Made by a program: the position numbers and the translations under genes. Of a DNA stretch of 17,399 nucleotides, positions 1 to 6,975 are shown piece after piece. Location of the stretch: the NCBI GenBank assembly GCA_023415395.1, contig JAEZKN010000208.1, positions 1 to 17,399 of the forward strand, given 5' to 3'. The first letter of the stretch is position 1; the number at the start of each line of letters is the position of its first letter. The stretch is from Actinomycetes bacterium (GTDB lineage Bacteria > Actinomycetota > Actinomycetes > Propionibacteriales > Nocardioidaceae). The notes beneath the pieces were generated by a model. The model ran no database searches and was not told the origin of the DNA. It saw only the letters and a program-made list of their open reading frames with translations.

Positions 1-147
1 ACCCTGGTCCGGGCGGGCTACTACCCGACGGCCGGGATGTACCTGTTCTACGGCGGCATCTGCGTCGCCGGATTCCTCACCTGGTGGCCCGTGCAGCGCC
101 GCACCACGACGGCGTCCGCCGCCGTCCACGAAGGAGCAGCAGCATGA
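1..147 (+). CDS. ribM: PnuC/RibM-type vitamin transporter, C-terminal fragment
   Basis: This is the last 48 codons of a gene that begins before the window, read in frame from base 1 to the TGA at 145-147. The visible part has a hydrophobic segment with the pattern AGYYPTAGMYLFYGG followed by GFLTWW and a basic tail. That resembles the last transmembrane helix of the PnuC family, which moves nicotinamide riboside or, in actinobacterial rib operons (RibM/PnuX), riboflavin. The stop overlaps the ribBA start (ATGA), so the two genes are probably translationally coupled. Position directly before ribBA and ribH favours riboflavin as substrate; this is inferred from known ribM-ribA-ribH gene orders in Streptomyces. 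With only the tail visible, the family call is moderate and the substrate uncertain. Confidence 0.62.
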   Translation, partial: TLVRAGYYPTAGMYLFYGGICVAGFLTWWPVQRRTTTASAAVHEGAAA

Positions 148-1379
148 ACGACAAGATCCGCCTCGACCCCGTCGAGCGCGCGATCGCCGACATCGCCGCC
201 GGGAAGGCGGTCGTGGTGGTCGACGACGAGGACCGGGAGAACGAGGGCGACATCATCTTCGCCGCCAGCAAGGCGACGCCGGAGCTGATGGCCTTCACCA
301 TCCGGCACAGCAGCGGCGTGATCTGCGTGCCGATGCCGGCCGACATGCTCGACCGGCTCGAGATCCCGCTGATGACCCCGCACAACAAGGACAAGCTGCG
401 GACGGCGTACACGATCTCCGTCGACGCACGCGACGGCGTCAGCACCGGCATCTCGGCGGCCGACCGCGCGCACACGGCGCGGGTGCTGGCCGACTCGGCC
501 ACCGAGCCGTGGGAGATCACCCGGCCCGGCCACGTCTTCCCGCTGCGCTACCGCGAGGGCGGCGTCCTGGTCCGGCGCGGACACACCGAGGCCGCCGTCG
601 ACCTCGCGAAGCTCGCCGGGCTGACGCCGGCGGGCGTGCTCGTCGAGGTCGTCAACGACGACGGCACGATGAAGCGCGGGCCGCAGCTGCGCGAGTTCGC
701 CGACGAGCACGGGCTCGCGATGATCTCGATCGACGACCTGGTCCGCTACCGCCGCCGCCACGAGACCCTCGTCGAGCGGGTCGCAGAGACGCGCCTACCG
801 ACCCGGCACGGCGACTTCACCGCCTACGGCTACCGGATCACCGTCGACGGCTCCGAGCACATCGCGCTGGTGCACGGCGACGTGTCGGGTCCGGAGCCGG
901 TCCTCACCCGCGTGCACTCCGAGTGCCTCACCGGCGACGTCTTCGGCAGCCACCGCTGCGACTGCGGCCCCCAGCTCGACGAGGCGCTCGCGCGCGTGGT
1001 CGAGGAGGGCCGGGGCGTGGTGGTCTACCTGCGCGGCCACGAGGGCCGAGGCATCGGCCTGGTCGCCAAGCTGCAGGCCTACCAGTTGCAGGACGGCGGG
1101 CGGGACACCGTCGACGCCAACCTCGACCTCGGCCTGCCCGCCGACGCGCGGCACTACGGCACGGCCACCCAGGTCCTGCGCGACCTCGGCGTGACCAGCG
1201 TCCGGCTGATGACCAACAACCCGGACAAGGTCGAGAACCTCGAGGACTTCGGCGTCCGCGTCGCCGAGCGGGTGGCGCTGACCCCGCACCCCAACGACCA
1301 CAACATCGCCTACCTGCTGACCAAGCGGGACCGGATGGGGCACGACCTGCCCCACCTCGACGCCAAGGACGGAGCCTGA
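144..1379 (+). CDS. ribBA: RibBA: DHBP synthase / GTP cyclohydrolase II
   Basis: This bifunctional 411-residue enzyme feeds both branches of riboflavin synthesis. The N-terminal half makes 3,4-dihydroxy-2-butanone 4-phosphate from ribulose 5-phosphate; the C-terminal half opens GTP to the diaminopyrimidine precursor. The DHBP synthase signature DDEDRENEGD lies at residues 27-36, followed by RHSSGVICVPM and DARDGVSTGI. The cyclohydrolase half has the zinc cysteines C261, C272 and C274 (spacing as in E. coli RibA), then GHEGRGIGL and LMTNNPDK. The ATG at 144 is chosen over an in-frame upstream start because it has a GGAG Shine-Dalgarno about 9 nt upstream and begins where the family normally begins. 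It overlaps the transporter stop by 4 nt and ends 1 nt before ribH. All key residues I can check are present, so both activities are expected. Confidence 0.96.
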   Translation: MNDKIRLDPVERAIADIAAGKAVVVVDDEDRENEGDIIFAASKATPELMAFTIRHSSGVICVPMPADMLDRLEIPLMTPHNKDKLRTAYTISVDARDGVSTGISAADRAHTARVLADSATEPWEITRPGHVFPLRYREGGVLVRRGHTEAAVDLAKLAGLTPAGVLVEVVNDDGTMKRGPQLREFADEHGLAMISIDDLVRYRRRHETLVERVAETRLPTRHGDFTAYGYRITVDGSEHIALVHGDVSGPEPVLTRVHSECLTGDVFGSHRCDCGPQLDEALARVVEEGRGVVVYLRGHEGRGIGLVAKLQAYQLQDGGRDTVDANLDLGLPADARHYGTATQVLRDLGVTSVRLMTNNPDKVENLEDFGVRVAERVALTPHPNDHNIAYLLTKRDRMGHDLPHLDAKDGA

Positions 1380-1380
1380 C

Positions 1381-1863
1381 ATGGCCGGACACGGAGCACC
1401 CGACGCCGAGACCTTCGACGCCAGCGGCCTCAAGGTCGCGGTCGTCGCCGCGAGCTGGCACACCCAGGTCATGGACGGCCTGCTCGCCGGTGCGCAGCGC
1501 GCGCTCGCCGACTTCAACGCGACCGCCGAGACCGTCCGGGTGCCCGGCACGTTCGAGCTGCCCGTGGTGGCGGGCGCCCTCGCCGCGCAGGGGTACGACG
1601 CCGTGGTCGCCCTCGGTGTCGTGGTCCGGGGCGGGACACCGCACTTCGAGTACGTCTGCAGCGCCGCGACCGACGGCCTGACCCGGGTGGCCCTCGACCA
1701 CACCGTCGCCGTCGGGTTCGGGGTGCTCACGTGCGACGACGACGAGCAGGCGCTCGACCGTGCCGGGCTGGAGGGGTCGAAGGAGGACAAGGGCTACGAG
1801 GCGACGTCGGCCGCGCTGCTCACCGCTCGGGCCCTTGCCAAGCTGCGGAGCCGTACGCCGTAG
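1381..1863 (+). CDS. ribH: 6,7-dimethyl-8-ribityllumazine synthase
   Basis: This 160-residue protein condenses the RibA-derived pyrimidine with the RibB-derived butanone phosphate to form lumazine, the direct riboflavin precursor. It normally assembles into pentamers or 60-mers. Visible family motifs are VAASWHTQVMDGLLAGA near residues 22-38, VPGTFELPVVAGAL near 54-67, and VVVRGGTPHFEYVC with the catalytic histidine at residue 88. The LTCDDDEQALDRAG stretch is the usual phosphate-binding and dimer region. The ATG lies 1 nt after the ribBA stop with GGAG in the ribBA tail as ribosome site, so it is cotranscribed with ribBA. The length is normal. The tryptophan in ASWHTQ replaces the more common SxFN/WN pattern but falls within family variation. 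Confidence 0.96.
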   Translation: MAGHGAPDAETFDASGLKVAVVAASWHTQVMDGLLAGAQRALADFNATAETVRVPGTFELPVVAGALAAQGYDAVVALGVVVRGGTPHFEYVCSAATDGLTRVALDHTVAVGFGVLTCDDDEQALDRAGLEGSKEDKGYEATSAALLTARALAKLRSRTP

Positions 1864-1866
1864 GCT
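1861..1866 (+). promoter_or_regulatory. Possible leaderless promoter -10 for hisE
   Basis: TAGGCT matches the actinobacterial -10 pattern TANNNT and ends 7 nt before the hisE GTG at 1874, the spacing expected for a leaderless transcript. Its first three bases are the ribH stop codon. A TTGCCA at 1835-1840 resembles a -35 box, but the 20 nt spacer is longer than ideal. hisE also lacks a Shine-Dalgarno. The promoter is inferred, and readthrough from ribH is equally possible. Confidence 0.4.
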
Positions 1867-1873
1867 TGCGGCC

Positions 1874-2137
1874 GTGAAGACGTTCGACGAGCTCTGGGCC
1901 GAGCTGAGCGAGAAGGCCCGGTCCCGTCCCGAGGGATCCGGCACCGTGCGCCAGCTCGACGCCGGCGTCCATGCCACCGGGAAGAAGCTGGTCGAGGAGG
2001 CCGCCGAGTCCTGGATGGCAGCCGTGCACGAGGGTCCGGAGCGGACGGCCGAGGAGATCAGCCAGCTGCTCTACCACGCCCAGGTCCTCATGCTGGCCAG
2101 CGGCATCGAACTCGACGACGTCTACGCACACCTCTAG
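1874..2137 (+). CDS. hisE: Phosphoribosyl-ATP pyrophosphatase (HisE)
   Basis: This 87-residue protein hydrolyses phosphoribosyl-ATP to phosphoribosyl-AMP and pyrophosphate, the second step of histidine synthesis. It is a stand-alone HisE of the all-alpha MazG-like fold, as usual in actinobacteria, rather than a HisIE fusion. The metal-binding helix is visible as KKLVEEAAESWMAAVHE (residues 37-53), followed by EEISQLLYHAQVLMLASG and the C-terminal DDVYAHL. The GTG at 1874 is selected because the protein then starts at the family position (KTFDELWAEL). There is no Shine-Dalgarno, consistent with a leaderless start just after TAGGCT. It follows ribH by 10 nt and precedes hisG by 10 nt, linking riboflavin and histidine genes in one transcriptional neighbourhood. 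Confidence 0.93.
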   Translation: MKTFDELWAELSEKARSRPEGSGTVRQLDAGVHATGKKLVEEAAESWMAAVHEGPERTAEEISQLLYHAQVLMLASGIELDDVYAHL

Positions 2138-2147
2138 GAAGCACCTC

Positions 2148-2996
2148 ATGTCCCTGCTCCGCATCGCGGTCCCCAACAAGGGAGCGCTCTCCCTCTCGGC
2201 CTCCGAGATCCTGCGCGAGGCCGGCTACCGGCAGCGCGAGGACTCCAAGCAGCTGACGCTCACCGACACCGAGAACGGCGTCGAGTTCTTCTACCTGCGC
2301 CCGCGCGACATCGCGCTGTACGTGGGGGAGGGCACCCTCGACGTCGGGATCACCGGCCGCGACCTGCTCTTCGACTCCGGCGCCAAGGCCGACGAGGTGA
2401 TGGGGCTCGGTTTCGGCCGCAGCCGCTTCCGCTTCGCCGGTCCTCGCGGCCTCTACTCCGACCTCTCCCAGCTCGCGGGGCTCCGCATCGCCACGTCGTA
2501 CGTCGGTGTGGTCCGCGCCTTCCTCGAGGAGCGCGGCATCGAGGCCACCGTGACCCGGCTCGACGGCGCGGTGGAGACCAGCATCCAGCTCGGCGTCGCG
2601 GACGTGATCGCGGACGTCGTCGAGACCGGCAGCACGCTGCGCCAGGCGGGGCTGGAGACCTTCGGCGAGACGATCCTCGACTCCGAGGCGGTGCTGGTCA
2701 CCCGCACCGGTGCCGTGCCCGACGGCTTCGAGGTCTTCAAGCGCCGCGTGGAAGGCGTCCTCGTCGCCCGCAGCTACGTGATGATGGACTACGACATCCC
2801 CACCGACCGCGTGACCGACGCCGTGCGCCTCACGCCCGGCATCGAGAGCCCCACCGTCGCCCCCCTCCATCGCGAGGGCTGGTCGGCGGTGCGTGCGATG
2901 GTCCCGCGCGCCGGCGCCCAGCGCCTGATGGACGAGCTGTTCGACCTCGGGGCCCGCGGCATCCTCCTGACGGACATCCATGCCTGCCGCCTCTGA
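2148..2996 (+). CDS. hisG: ATP phosphoribosyltransferase, long form (HisG)
   Basis: This 282-residue enzyme joins ATP and PRPP to form phosphoribosyl-ATP, the committed and feedback-inhibited step of histidine synthesis. The start MSLLRIAVPNKGAL is the standard HisG N-terminus. Other landmarks are LDVGITGRDLL (near 65-75), the IATSYV segment, and DVIADVVETGSTLRQAGL of the PRPP-binding region. The length and the C-terminal part ending GARGILLTDIHACRL show the long form with an ACT-like regulatory domain, so it should be a histidine-inhibited hexamer that needs no HisZ partner. A GGAAG sequence lies 5-9 nt before the ATG. The 3' end overlaps the following membrane-protein gene by 17 nt. Confidence 0.95.
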   Translation: MSLLRIAVPNKGALSLSASEILREAGYRQREDSKQLTLTDTENGVEFFYLRPRDIALYVGEGTLDVGITGRDLLFDSGAKADEVMGLGFGRSRFRFAGPRGLYSDLSQLAGLRIATSYVGVVRAFLEERGIEATVTRLDGAVETSIQLGVADVIADVVETGSTLRQAGLETFGETILDSEAVLVTRTGAVPDGFEVFKRRVEGVLVARSYVMMDYDIPTDRVTDAVRLTPGIESPTVAPLHREGWSAVRAMVPRAGAQRLMDELFDLGARGILLTDIHACRL

Positions 2997-3441
2997 CCCC
3001 GCCGCCCCCGTGACGCTCCCGCACACCTGGCGCCCGTTCGGCGTCCGGATGGCCGGGACCGTGCTGGGCCTCGGCCTCGCGCTGATCGTCGTGGTGACCT
3101 GGCTGGGCTTCGACGCGGAGACCCAGGCGAAGTTCGACTGGCTCCAGCGCGGCACGGTCATCGCGATCGCGCTCCTGGGTGCGTCGCTCGGCTTCGCGCT
3201 GATGCGCTCGCGCGTCGTCGCCGAGCCCGACCGGCTGGTGGTGGTCAACGGCTACCGCAAGCACACCTACGACTACGCCCAGGTCGTCGGCGTGAGCCTG
3301 GCCCCGGGCGCGCCCTGGGTCACGCTCGACCTCGCCGACGGATCGACCGTGTCCGCCATGGGCATCCAGGGCTCCGACGGCTCCCGTGCCCGGCAGTCCG
3401 CGCGTGAGCTGCGCGCGGTCGTGGAGTCGCGCTCGGCGTAG
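2980..3441 (+). CDS. Small membrane protein with bacterial PH domain
   Basis: This 153-residue protein has two hydrophobic segments near residues 24-43 (MAGTVLGLGLALIVVVTWLG) and 60-75 (VIAIALLGASLGFALM), then a C-terminal domain starting SRVVAEPDRLVVVNGYRKHTYDYAQVVGVSL. That pattern (short beta strands, NGYRxHxYxYAQV, LDLADGSTV) fits the actinobacterial bacterial-PH (bPH_6-type) family. These proteins sit in the cytoplasmic membrane with the PH-like domain outside the lipid core; their biochemical role is not established. The start overlaps hisG by 17 nt, so translation is probably coupled, but I know of no functional link with histidine synthesis. A protein of this type commonly follows hisG in related actinobacteria, as far as I recall. 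The family call is fairly firm; function is unknown. Confidence 0.75.
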   Translation: MPAASDPAAPVTLPHTWRPFGVRMAGTVLGLGLALIVVVTWLGFDAETQAKFDWLQRGTVIAIALLGASLGFALMRSRVVAEPDRLVVVNGYRKHTYDYAQVVGVSLAPGAPWVTLDLADGSTVSAMGIQGSDGSRARQSARELRAVVESRSA

Positions 3442-3503
3442 GCGCGGTCCGGCCTGTCGCTGGTCTCACCTGTGGCTGGTCCTGGCTGGGGCTGGTCCCA
3501 CTC

Positions 3504-3603
3504 GTTGCTGGTTCACCACGGTAAGTGGGTCAACCGTCACTTCACACGGCATGCCCGCCATGAGAAGTGCAGGCTCGCCCACTTACCGTGGTGAAGCAGC
3601 GAC
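3504..3603. repeat. Long inverted repeat with nested palindromes
   Basis: The 18-bp arm TTCACCACGGTAAGTGGG (3512-3529) is exactly inverted at 3578-3595. Outer flanks extend the arms to 26 nt (3504-3529 and 3578-3603) with two mismatches. The 48-nt loop contains a second inverted pair, CACTTC (3538-3543) with GAAGTG (3564-3569), and the palindrome GGCATGCC (3548-3555). No open reading frame or T-tract goes with it. It could be a REP/MITE-like dispersed element or a large terminator for the his-end transcript. Its mild AT shift compared with the flanks favours an inserted element. The rest of 3442-3630 is TGGCTGG-rich sequence in which I see no gene. Confidence 0.8.
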
Positions 3604-3630
3604 AAGCCGCACGCTGGGTACCCCACCCCC

Positions 3631-4266
3631 ATGAGCGCACTCACCCTGGCCGCGAGCGCGGGCGGACGCGTCCTGGCCACCGCGGCGAGCGCCCTCGCCG
3701 CGCTGCGTCCGGCAGCCAAGCCGCTGCATCCCGACGGCGACGTCCGGATCGGGCGGCTCGAGCGGCACGGCCGCGGCCCGCGCAGCGGCGTCCCGTGGCT
3801 CGACGAGCCGGGGGAGGACCCGGTCGAGGTCCGGCTCTCCCGGGCCATCGGCCTGCCCGAGGGCCTCCCGGACATCCACGGCCTCGCCGTCCGGGTGCAC
3901 GGCGCAGAGGGGCCGGCCGACGTCCTCCTCGCGAGCACCGGCACCGGCCGCGTCACCCGCCACGTCCTCACGGCCAGCCGGGAGCCGGACGGCCGCCCGC
4001 TGACGACGCTGCTGCCCTACGCCGGCGCCAGCGGCGCGATCGTGCTCGGCGCCGACAGCGCGGGTCCGGACGAGTACCGCCTGTCCTGGTCCCACCCCGC
4101 ACGACCGTGGCACGAGTTCGGCACGCTCTACCTCGGCCCCCACACCGACGTCCGCATCGACTTCGACCCGGTGCTCCACCAGGTGCCCGGCCTGCGCCAG
4201 TACTCCTGGGTCACCCGACTCCGCGAGCCCGCCTACCGCACGGCCCGCCGTTCCCGCGGGGACTAG
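3631..4266 (+). CDS. Uncharacterised protein, possibly catalase-like fold
   Basis: I recognise this 211-residue protein only loosely. After an alanine-rich N-terminal helix (residues 5-28) come KPLHPDGDVRIGRLER, SGVPWLDEPGEDPVEVRLSR, LPDIHGLAVRVHG, ADVLLASTGTGRVTRHVL and a C-terminal FDPVLHQVPGLRQYSWV. The order of a His-containing strand, an acidic loop and a DxHGxAVR segment recalls the beginning of heme catalases, and similar actinobacterial proteins are, from memory, grouped with the catalase-like superfamily. It is much shorter than a true catalase, and I cannot identify the distal Asn or the heme-ligand Tyr with confidence, so catalase activity should not be assumed. The ATG at 3631 has no clear Shine-Dalgarno. 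It is a lone plus-strand gene, convergent with the epimerase gene. Confidence 0.6.
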   Translation: MSALTLAASAGGRVLATAASALAALRPAAKPLHPDGDVRIGRLERHGRGPRSGVPWLDEPGEDPVEVRLSRAIGLPEGLPDIHGLAVRVHGAEGPADVLLASTGTGRVTRHVLTASREPDGRPLTTLLPYAGASGAIVLGADSAGPDEYRLSWSHPARPWHEFGTLYLGPHTDVRIDFDPVLHQVPGLRQYSWVTRLREPAYRTARRSRGD

Positions 4267-4287
4267 CCCGCGACGCCGACCGGGCTA
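4264..4287. terminator. Inverted repeat holding both convergent stop codons
   Basis: TAGCCCG (4264-4270) and CGGGCTA (4281-4287) form a perfect 7-bp stem with a 10-nt loop. The left arm begins with the TAG stop of the plus-strand gene, and the right arm contains the TAG stop of the minus-strand epimerase gene. The location between convergent genes suggests a bidirectional terminator, but there is no T-tract, so intrinsic termination is unproven. Confidence 0.45.
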
Positions 4288-5196
4288 CCCGGAGACCCGG
4301 ATCCCCCAGGACACCGCGACGTCCTCGCCCGGAGCGAGCACGGTCAGGTCCTCGCCGGACCGGAACGCGTCGGCCTGCGCGGTCATCGGCTCGACGGCCA
4401 GCGACCGACGGCCGGTGGCGGGCACGTCGTCGGCGCTGAAGACCTGCAGCCAGCGGTGGTGGACGTCCACCCACAGGGCCACGGACCGGCCGTCCGCAGG
4501 CGAGCTGAGGAGCACGGTCGCCACGCCGTCGTCGTCGCGGGCCAGGTCGGTGAAGGCGTCGTTGAAGCCGACCGCCTTGATCGGCCGGGCGATCCGGAAG
4601 TCGAAGTCCGTGCCCTCCACCGGCTCCCGCCCGACCGGCAGCAGCCGCTCGTCCACGCGCGACCGCGTCGCCGCCGGCAGCGTGAGCTCCCAGCCGTCCA
4701 CGGGCCCGGGGCCGACGCACAGGTAGGGGTGCGCCCCGCTGGCGTACGGCGCGGGGGAGTCGGCCAGGTTGGTCGCCGACTGGGTGACGGTCAGGCCGTC
4801 GGCCGACAGGTCGTAGACGACCCGCAGGTCGAGGGTCCACGGATAGCCGGTCTGCGCCACCAACCGGTAGGTGAGCGCCACCGATGCGGACGTGTGCTCC
4901 TCCAGCGACCAGGCCGCCCAGCGGGCGAGGCCGTGCGAGGCGTTGCGCAGCGCCGGCTCGGTCAGCGGCAGCTGGAGGTCGCGGCCCCCGAAGGAGTAGG
5001 CCCCGTCGCGGATCCGGTTGGGCCAGGGCATCAGCAGCTGACCCCGCCCACCGGGAGCGACCTCGTCCTCCCCGAACCCGTCGATCAGCGGCACGTCGTC
5101 GTGCTCGAGCACCCGCAGGGCACCCCCGCTCTCGGTGACGACGGCTCGGTAGCCGCCTGCGGAGATCTCGTACTGGTCGCCGGACGGGGGAAGCAT
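4285..5196 (-). CDS. Aldose 1-epimerase (galactose mutarotase) family protein
   Basis: This 303-residue protein belongs to the galactose-mutarotase-like beta-sandwich family, which interconverts alpha and beta anomers of sugars or acts on related sugar phosphates. Expected catalytic positions are visible: His88 in NASHGLARW, His156 in SGAHPYL and Glu269 in LAVEPMTAQADAF, with LMPWPNRIRDG near residues 55-65. The hexose specificity cannot be read from sequence. The ATG at 5196 is preferred over an in-frame start 33 nt upstream because it fits the family N-terminus and lies 7 nt after a TAGGCT -10-like box. No Shine-Dalgarno is present. It lies 23 nt downstream of the P-loop kinase gene and may be cotranscribed with that cluster as well as having its own promoter. 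Confidence 0.88.
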   Translation of the reverse strand: MLPPSGDQYEISAGGYRAVVTESGGALRVLEHDDVPLIDGFGEDEVAPGGRGQLLMPWPNRIRDGAYSFGGRDLQLPLTEPALRNASHGLARWAAWSLEEHTSASVALTYRLVAQTGYPWTLDLRVVYDLSADGLTVTQSATNLADSPAPYASGAHPYLCVGPGPVDGWELTLPAATRSRVDERLLPVGREPVEGTDFDFRIARPIKAVGFNDAFTDLARDDDGVATVLLSSPADGRSVALWVDVHHRWLQVFSADDVPATGRRSLAVEPMTAQADAFRSGEDLTVLAPGEDVAVSWGIRVSG

Positions 5197-5203
5197 GGGC
5201 GAG

Positions 5204-5209
5204 AGCCTA
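5204..5209 (-). promoter_or_regulatory. Possible leaderless promoter -10 for the epimerase gene
   Basis: On the minus strand TAGGCT ends exactly 7 nt before the ATG at 5196. This TANNNT plus 7 nt arrangement is typical of leaderless actinobacterial transcripts. It lies in the 23-nt gap after the kinase stop codon. No convincing -35 is seen, so the call rests on the -10 and spacing alone. Confidence 0.38.
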
Positions 5210-5219
5210 GAGCCGCACC

Positions 5220-5756
5220 CTAGGTCCACAGGTGCAGGTCGGCCCGCTCGCGCGTCCCGTGGCGGGCGAAGTGCGCGGCCTCCTCGGCCGCCCAGGCGTC
5301 CCAGTGCGGCGCGAACGTCTCGCCGTCGCGCTCGACCCCGCGCGCCCGTCGCTCCGCGGGAGGCGCGTCCATCCAGACCAGCACGGTGACCAGGTCGGCG
5401 ACGGCGAGCGACCCGGCGCCCACGCCCTCCACCACGAGCAGCGGCGCCGGCGGTACGACGACCGTCTCGGCGTACGCCGCGGCGCGCCAGTCGTAGCGCC
5501 GGTAGGTGCCGGGCTCGCCGTCCGCCAGTGGGCGCAGGAGCCGCTCGAGCGGGCCCTCCACCGTGCGCAGGCCCGACCAGCCGTCGATCAGCTCGTCGAC
5601 GTGCACGACGGGTGCCCCGCGCCCCGTCGCCAGCTCCGCCGCCAGGGTCGTCTTGCCCGACCCCGACGGCCCGTCGACGCAGATCAGCCGGCCGGTGCCG
5701 AGCGTCGCCGGGCGCGCGCCCGCGAGCGCGAGCACCGCGTCAGAAGGACTGCCCAC
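5220..5756 (-). CDS. Uridine-kinase-like P-loop NTPase
   Basis: This 178-residue cytoplasmic protein has a clear Walker A motif, GPSGSGKTT (residues 29-37), then VHVDELIDGW (51-60), TYRRYDWRAAAYAE and LLVVEGVGAGS, the likely Walker B-type strand. This order, with an Asp after the P-loop and a YDW segment, matches the uridine kinase/phosphoribulokinase-like branch of small kinases. The substrate is not determined; it is shorter than canonical Udk and may phosphorylate another small molecule. The GTG at 5756 overlaps the end of the upstream PLP-enzyme gene by 17 nt, so the two are probably translated from one message. The C-terminus is rich in Trp, His and Arg (FARHGTRERADLHLWT), which is common in this actinobacterial group. 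Confidence 0.8.
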   Translation of the reverse strand: MGSPSDAVLALAGARPATLGTGRLICVDGPSGSGKTTLAAELATGRGAPVVHVDELIDGWSGLRTVEGPLERLLRPLADGEPGTYRRYDWRAAAYAETVVVPPAPLLVVEGVGAGSLAVADLVTVLVWMDAPPAERRARGVERDGETFAPHWDAWAAEEAAHFARHGTRERADLHLWT

Positions 5757-6975
5757 ACCCGCGGTAGCTCGGGACCGACGCCTCGAAAGCGTCGCCGCCG
5801 AGCAGGTGCACGGTCATCGCGTGCTCGAAGACCTCACCGGACTTGCCGTGGCGGAACCACACCAGGTCGCCGATGCGCAGCTGCGCGGCCGCCGGGCCGG
5901 TCAGCGGCGTCTGGACCTCGCCCGCGCCCTCGAGCCCGGTCAGGTGCAGCCCCGCGGGCGCCCACGGGGTCGGCAGCCGGTCCGCCCCGCTCGGGCCCGA
6001 GGCGATCAGGCCGCCGCCGTGCACCGTCGCCATCTCCGGGGTGGGCTTCCGCGTCACCGGCAGCCCGAAGTACGACGCGGGGCGGGGGTCGAACGAGCGG
6101 TAGTGGTCGAACAGCGTGGGCACGAGCAGGCCCGAGCCGGCCGCGACCTCGGTGACCACCGGGTCCGACACGGTCGACTCCACCGAGCCGGAGCCGCCGC
6201 CGTTCCAGAACTCCAGGTCGGCGACGGACGCCAGCGCCTCCGCGACCTGTCGGCGGCGCACCGCGAGCTGGGTCACCGACAGCGCCTTCACCCGCCGCAG
6301 GACGGCCGACCGGGCGCGCGCGGTCGGGACCGCGTCCTGCAGCCCGGCGACCTGGCCCTCGTAGGTCATCGCGCCGACGAGCCGGAAGCCCGGGCGGCGG
6401 TCGATCTCGCGCGCGAGGGCGAGCACCTCGGAGGTGTCGAGCAGCGGGGACCGCTTGGGCCCGACGTGCTTGCCGCCGACCTGGAGGCCGGCGTCGACGT
6501 CGACCGCGACCCGGACCTCGACGTCGGCGCCGGAGCGCACCGCGTCGAGGCGCACGGCGTCGACCACGTCGAGGTGGGCGACCGAGTCGACCATGAGCGT
6601 GATCGCGGCAGCCGCCTCGCGCGAGTCGAGCAGCTCGGCGAGGGCGCCGCGGTCGACGGTCGGGTAGGCGACCACGATGTCGTCGCAGATCCCCTCCCGG
6701 TGCAGCCACAGCGCCTCGCGCAGGGTGTAGCCCAGGACGCCCGCCATGCCGGGATGGGCCAGTGCCCGTTCGATCAGGGCGGGCACGCGCAACGACTTCG
6801 ACGCGACGCGCACCGGCTTGCCGTGCGCCCGCCGCACCAGGTCGCCGGCGTTGGCGTCGAACGCGTCGAGGTCGACCACGAAGACGGGAGTGGGCAGGGG
6901 GACGCCCTGCTTGGCGACCGCGTCGTTCAGGCGGGACCACAGCCGGTTGCGGTCCACCGCCGAGCGTGCGCTCAC
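5740..6975 (-). CDS. PLP-dependent alanine-racemase-fold enzyme (amino acid deaminase/aldolase type)
   Basis: This 411-residue protein resembles fold-type III PLP enzymes related to D-threonine aldolase and D-serine dehydratase. The N-terminal barrel has VFVVDLDAFDANAGDLVRR, then VRVASKSLRVPAL with Lys60 as the probable PLP lysine. WNGGGSGS later in the barrel is a typical phosphate-binding loop. The C-terminal domain has DLVWFRHGKSGEVFEHA and ends VPSYRGCGQSF, where His and Cys residues could bind metal as in D-serine dehydratases. The exact substrate is unknown; an action on a D- or beta-hydroxy amino acid is a family-based guess. The GTG start overlaps the stop of the upstream membrane-protein gene (GTGA), and the end overlaps the kinase gene by 17 nt, showing a tightly coupled operon. 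Confidence 0.82.
   Translation of the reverse strand: MSARSAVDRNRLWSRLNDAVAKQGVPLPTPVFVVDLDAFDANAGDLVRRAHGKPVRVASKSLRVPALIERALAHPGMAGVLGYTLREALWLHREGICDDIVVAYPTVDRGALAELLDSREAAAAITLMVDSVAHLDVVDAVRLDAVRSGADVEVRVAVDVDAGLQVGGKHVGPKRSPLLDTSEVLALAREIDRRPGFRLVGAMTYEGQVAGLQDAVPTARARSAVLRRVKALSVTQLAVRRRQVAEALASVADLEFWNGGGSGSVESTVSDPVVTEVAAGSGLLVPTLFDHYRSFDPRPASYFGLPVTRKPTPEMATVHGGGLIASGPSGADRLPTPWAPAGLHLTGLEGAGEVQTPLTGPAAAQLRIGDLVWFRHGKSGEVFEHAMTVHLLGGDAFEASVPSYRGCGQSF

Noticed and set aside
1..143. FMN riboswitch before ribBA
   Set aside because: The sequence before ribBA is the coding end of the transporter gene. Any FMN riboswitch would lie further upstream, outside the window.
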